The notes under the pieces are model-generated. The model ran no database searches and was not told the origin of the DNA. It saw only the letters and a program-made list of their open reading frames with translations. A stretch of 32,257 nucleotides of DNA from contig NZ_BJLQ01000038.1 in NCBI RefSeq assembly GCF_006538725.1, positions 1-32,257 on the forward strand. Direction: 5' to 3'. This document shows positions 30,722 to 32,257 of this stretch, one piece after another. A program made the translations under genes and the position numbers. Position 1 is the stretch's first letter; every line of letters begins with the position of its first letter. The stretch is from Cellulomonas gelida (GTDB lineage Bacteria; Actinomycetota; Actinomycetes; Actinomycetales; Cellulomonadaceae).

Positions 30722-30781
30722 GCCGGACGACGCTAGACCCGCGGTCCGACAACGTGAAGAGGCCGCTGCCGACGCGCGAGG

Positions 30782-30925
30782 TCGCCGCTGCGCGACGGAC
30801 CGAGCCAGCGGTTGCTCCGGCTCAGACGGGTGTTGGCCTGAGTAGGCGCTGGGTCGCCGCTGCGCTATGGGCCGAGCCAGCGGTTGCTCCGGCTCAGACG
30901 TGTGGTGGCCTGAGTAAGTGCTGGG
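30782..30925. repeat. 72-bp tandem repeat, two copies plus a partial third, with internal stem-loop
   Basis: Copies at 30782-30853 and 30854-30925 differ at about 7 of 72 positions, and a third begins at 30926 before diverging. Each copy contains gagcc-agcggttgctcc-ggctc, an inverted repeat with a 12-nt loop. Since 72 is a multiple of 3, the minus strand translates into a 24-residue repeat (S-E-P-E-Q-P-L-A-R-x-x-A-Q-R-R), but it has no start or RBS and lies upstream of the gene at 30721. It is most likely a dispersed intergenic element. Confidence 0.88.
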
Positions 30926-30965
30926 TCGCGGCGGGCGGGGTGGGGTGGGGGCTAGGGTCGGCGGG

Positions 30966-31958
30966 ATGAGGGGGCGACCGAAGGCGCTGGTGCTGGGCGG
31001 CACGACGTTCGTGGGCATCCACCTGGTCACGAGCCTGCTGCGGGATGGCTGGGACGTCACGATGTTCAACCGCGGCCGGTCCAACCCCGGCCTGTTCGCC
31101 GACGTGACGCACCTGCGCGGCGACCGCAACGGCGACGTGTCAGCGCTCGCGGACGGGCGGTGGGACGTCGTGCACGACCTGTCCTCGTTCCACCCCGACC
31201 AGGTCCGCCGCAGCGCCGCGCACCTCGTCGGCCGGTGCGACCACTACGTGCTGGTCTCGACGATCTCGACGTACGCGAACCTCGCGCAGCCCGGCACCAC
31301 GGAGGACGCGCCGCTGGCCGCGTTCGACGGACCGGTTCCCGACGAGGTCGACGGCGACACCTATGGCGGCCTCAAGGCCCTGTGCGAGAGCGCCGTGGCC
31401 GAGCTGTTCGACAGCCGCACGATCGTGCGCCCGACGATCATCGCCGGCCCGCACGACCCGACCGACCGCTTCACCTACTGGGTGCAGCGCCCCAGCACCC
31501 CGGGCCTGCACGTCGCGCCGCCGCTCGACTCGCCTCTCCAGTACGTCGACGCGCGTGACCTCGCGGACTGGCTCGTGCGGCTCGGTGCCGGCCGCGTCCC
31601 GGGGACGTTCAACGCCGCGACCGTCCCGCTGCCGTTCGGCGACCTCCTGCAGGCCGTCGCCGACGAGACCGGCATCCCGTCGCAGCCCGTCGTCCTGACC
31701 GACGAGCAGCGCGAGGCCGAGCAGGTGCGGCCGTGGGTCGACCTGCCGCTGTGGCTCCCGCCGTCCGACGAGAAGATGCGCGGCATGTTCCAGGTCGACA
31801 CGTCCCGCGCGGTCGCGGCCGGGCTGACCACGCGACCGCTCGGCGAGACGGTGCGCGACACGCTCGCGTGGGCGCGCGAGCGAGGGGGCGACCTGAAGGT
31901 CGGCCTCTCGGCCGAGCGCGACGCCGAGCTCGCCGCCCGGTACGCACCCGGTCGGTAG
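30966..31958 (+). CDS. NAD-dependent epimerase/reductase, extended SDR family
   Basis: The protein has 330 residues. The N-terminal Rossmann motif reads V-L-G-G-T-T-F-V-G-I-H-L, a variant of G-x-x-G-x-x-G. The catalytic Tyr-x3-Lys is Y-G-G-L-K. The segment S-T-I-S-T-Y supplies the expected Ser/Thr. C-terminal helices shape an unknown substrate site. The family includes nucleotide-sugar epimerases and isoflavone-reductase-like enzymes. ATG 30966 follows TAGGGT (30953-30958) by 7 nt without RBS, so it is likely leaderless. The 72-bp repeat lies directly upstream of its promoter. Confidence 0.82.
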   Translation: MRGRPKALVLGGTTFVGIHLVTSLLRDGWDVTMFNRGRSNPGLFADVTHLRGDRNGDVSALADGRWDVVHDLSSFHPDQVRRSAAHLVGRCDHYVLVSTISTYANLAQPGTTEDAPLAAFDGPVPDEVDGDTYGGLKALCESAVAELFDSRTIVRPTIIAGPHDPTDRFTYWVQRPSTPGLHVAPPLDSPLQYVDARDLADWLVRLGAGRVPGTFNAATVPLPFGDLLQAVADETGIPSQPVVLTDEQREAEQVRPWVDLPLWLPPSDEKMRGMFQVDTSRAVAAGLTTRPLGETVRDTLAWARERGGDLKVGLSAERDAELAARYAPGR

Positions 31959-32024
31959 GCACCCAGGCGGTCGGCACCCGCACGGCGGGCCCCCCGGGCG
32001 GTCGGCAGCAGGCGCACCACGGAC

Positions 32025-32066
32025 GAGCGCCGGCCGCTCGCCGTGAGGAGCGAGGGGCCGGCGCTC
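32025..32066. terminator. Strong bidirectional hairpin between convergent genes
   Basis: GAGCGCCGGCC (32025-32035) pairs perfectly with GGCCGGCGCTC (32056-32066). The 20-nt loop can extend the stem through gctcg and cgagg. It lies between the reductase stop (31958) and the chemotaxis-receptor stop (32094). There is no T-tract on either side. Position and stability support a shared terminator. Confidence 0.7.
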
Positions 32067-32091
32067 GAGTCGTTCGCCGCGTGAGGCGCGG

Positions 32092-32257
32092 TCAGTACGT
32101 GAAGCGGGCCGCCGTGGTGCGCAGCTCGGTGGACATGTGCGCGAGCTCGTCGATCGCACGGCCCATCTGGGTCACGACGTCGGAGTTCTGCGCGGTGGCC
32201 GTCGCGACGCCCGTGATGTTCGTGGCGATCTCGCCCGAGCCCGTCGCGGCCTCGCCG
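32092..32257 (-). CDS. Methyl-accepting chemotaxis protein, C-terminal end (partial)
   Basis: The last 54 codons are in the window and end in TGA at 32092-32094. The peptide (E-A-A-T-G-S-G-E-I-A-T-N-I-T-G-V-A, Q-N-S-D-V-V-T-Q-M, A-I-D-E-L-A-H-M-S-T-E-L) is a heptad-patterned coiled coil with Ala and Gly repeats, typical of the end of a receptor signalling domain. The gene runs off the right edge. No C-terminal CheR/CheB docking pentapeptide is seen. It implies that the host is chemotactic. Confidence 0.85.
   Translation of the reverse strand, partial: GEAATGSGEIATNITGVATATAQNSDVVTQMGRAIDELAHMSTELRTTAARFTY

Noticed and set aside
30739..31129. N-terminal extension of the cyclase-like protein through the 24-residue repeats
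   Set aside because: It would overlap the divergent SDR gene and its promoter; TAGCGT with ATG 30721 gives a normal start.
1..32257. tRNA, rRNA, insertion sequences or attachment sites
   Set aside because: I saw no cloverleaf sequence, rRNA segment, transposase gene or flanking duplicated target in the window; a systematic search was not possible by eye.

Overview
The window is about 32 kb of very GC-rich chromosomal DNA with GTG starts, dense genes and frequent 4-bp stop/start overlaps. The gene content (WXG100 secretion substrates, DUF2510, DUF222-HNH, a VapBC45-type toxin pair, LapA and DUF6318-like proteins) points to a high-GC actinobacterium. A Cellulomonas-like micrococcalean is my best guess; this is inferred from style and content, with no marker gene present. 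The chemotaxis-receptor tail at the right edge suggests a motile host.

Layout. 1-220: 31-bp minisatellite. 221-1876: DUF222-HNH nuclease (minus) behind a palindromic SOS-like operator. 2166-4989: a coupled three-gene unit, VanX-type D,D-dipeptidase, divergent alanine/serine racemase and D-Ala-D-X ligase. 5183-5854: FHA-like/HTH regulator. 5882-10068: two-component system whose NarL-type regulator is divergent from the kinase, with a LanFEG/BcrAB-style ABC exporter behind the kinase. 10081-14749 (minus): complete lasso-peptide cluster in the order A-C-B1-B2-D. 15047-17387 (minus): orphan ESX/WXG100 substrate operon without secretion machinery. 17568-22202: accessory stretch with a GlsB-like membrane protein, a small unknown protein, a lipoprotein plus secreted PKD-like protein pair, a VapBC45-type toxin-antitoxin pair and a NERD nuclease. 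22252-27609: two divergent GT4 glycosyltransferases, the second leading a four-gene unit with an alpha/alpha-barrel protein, a GH130 enzyme and a cupin. 27726-31958: LapA-domain protein, an unknown small protein, fatty-acid desaturase, a terpene-cyclase-like half-barrel and an SDR reductase, with a 72-bp tandem repeat between the last two. 32092-end: C-terminus of a methyl-accepting chemotaxis protein.

The main discovery is the lasso cluster. Its 41-residue precursor is encoded at 14624-14749. It carries a Y-x-x-P-x-L leader motif, a leader Thr at -2, and a 21-residue core predicted to close a Ser1-Asp9 ring. As I recall its sequence, streptomonomicin has the same length and ring and many of the same residues; this core is more cationic. 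An 18-bp perfect stem-loop separates the precursor from the enzyme genes. The RRE (B1) gene has no ATG, GTG or TTG start that would keep its leader-binding strands. The neighbouring kinase/ABC unit is a candidate for self-protection, though that is inference.

Many first-of-operon genes have a TANNNT hexamer 6-8 nt before the start codon, which suggests widespread leaderless transcription.
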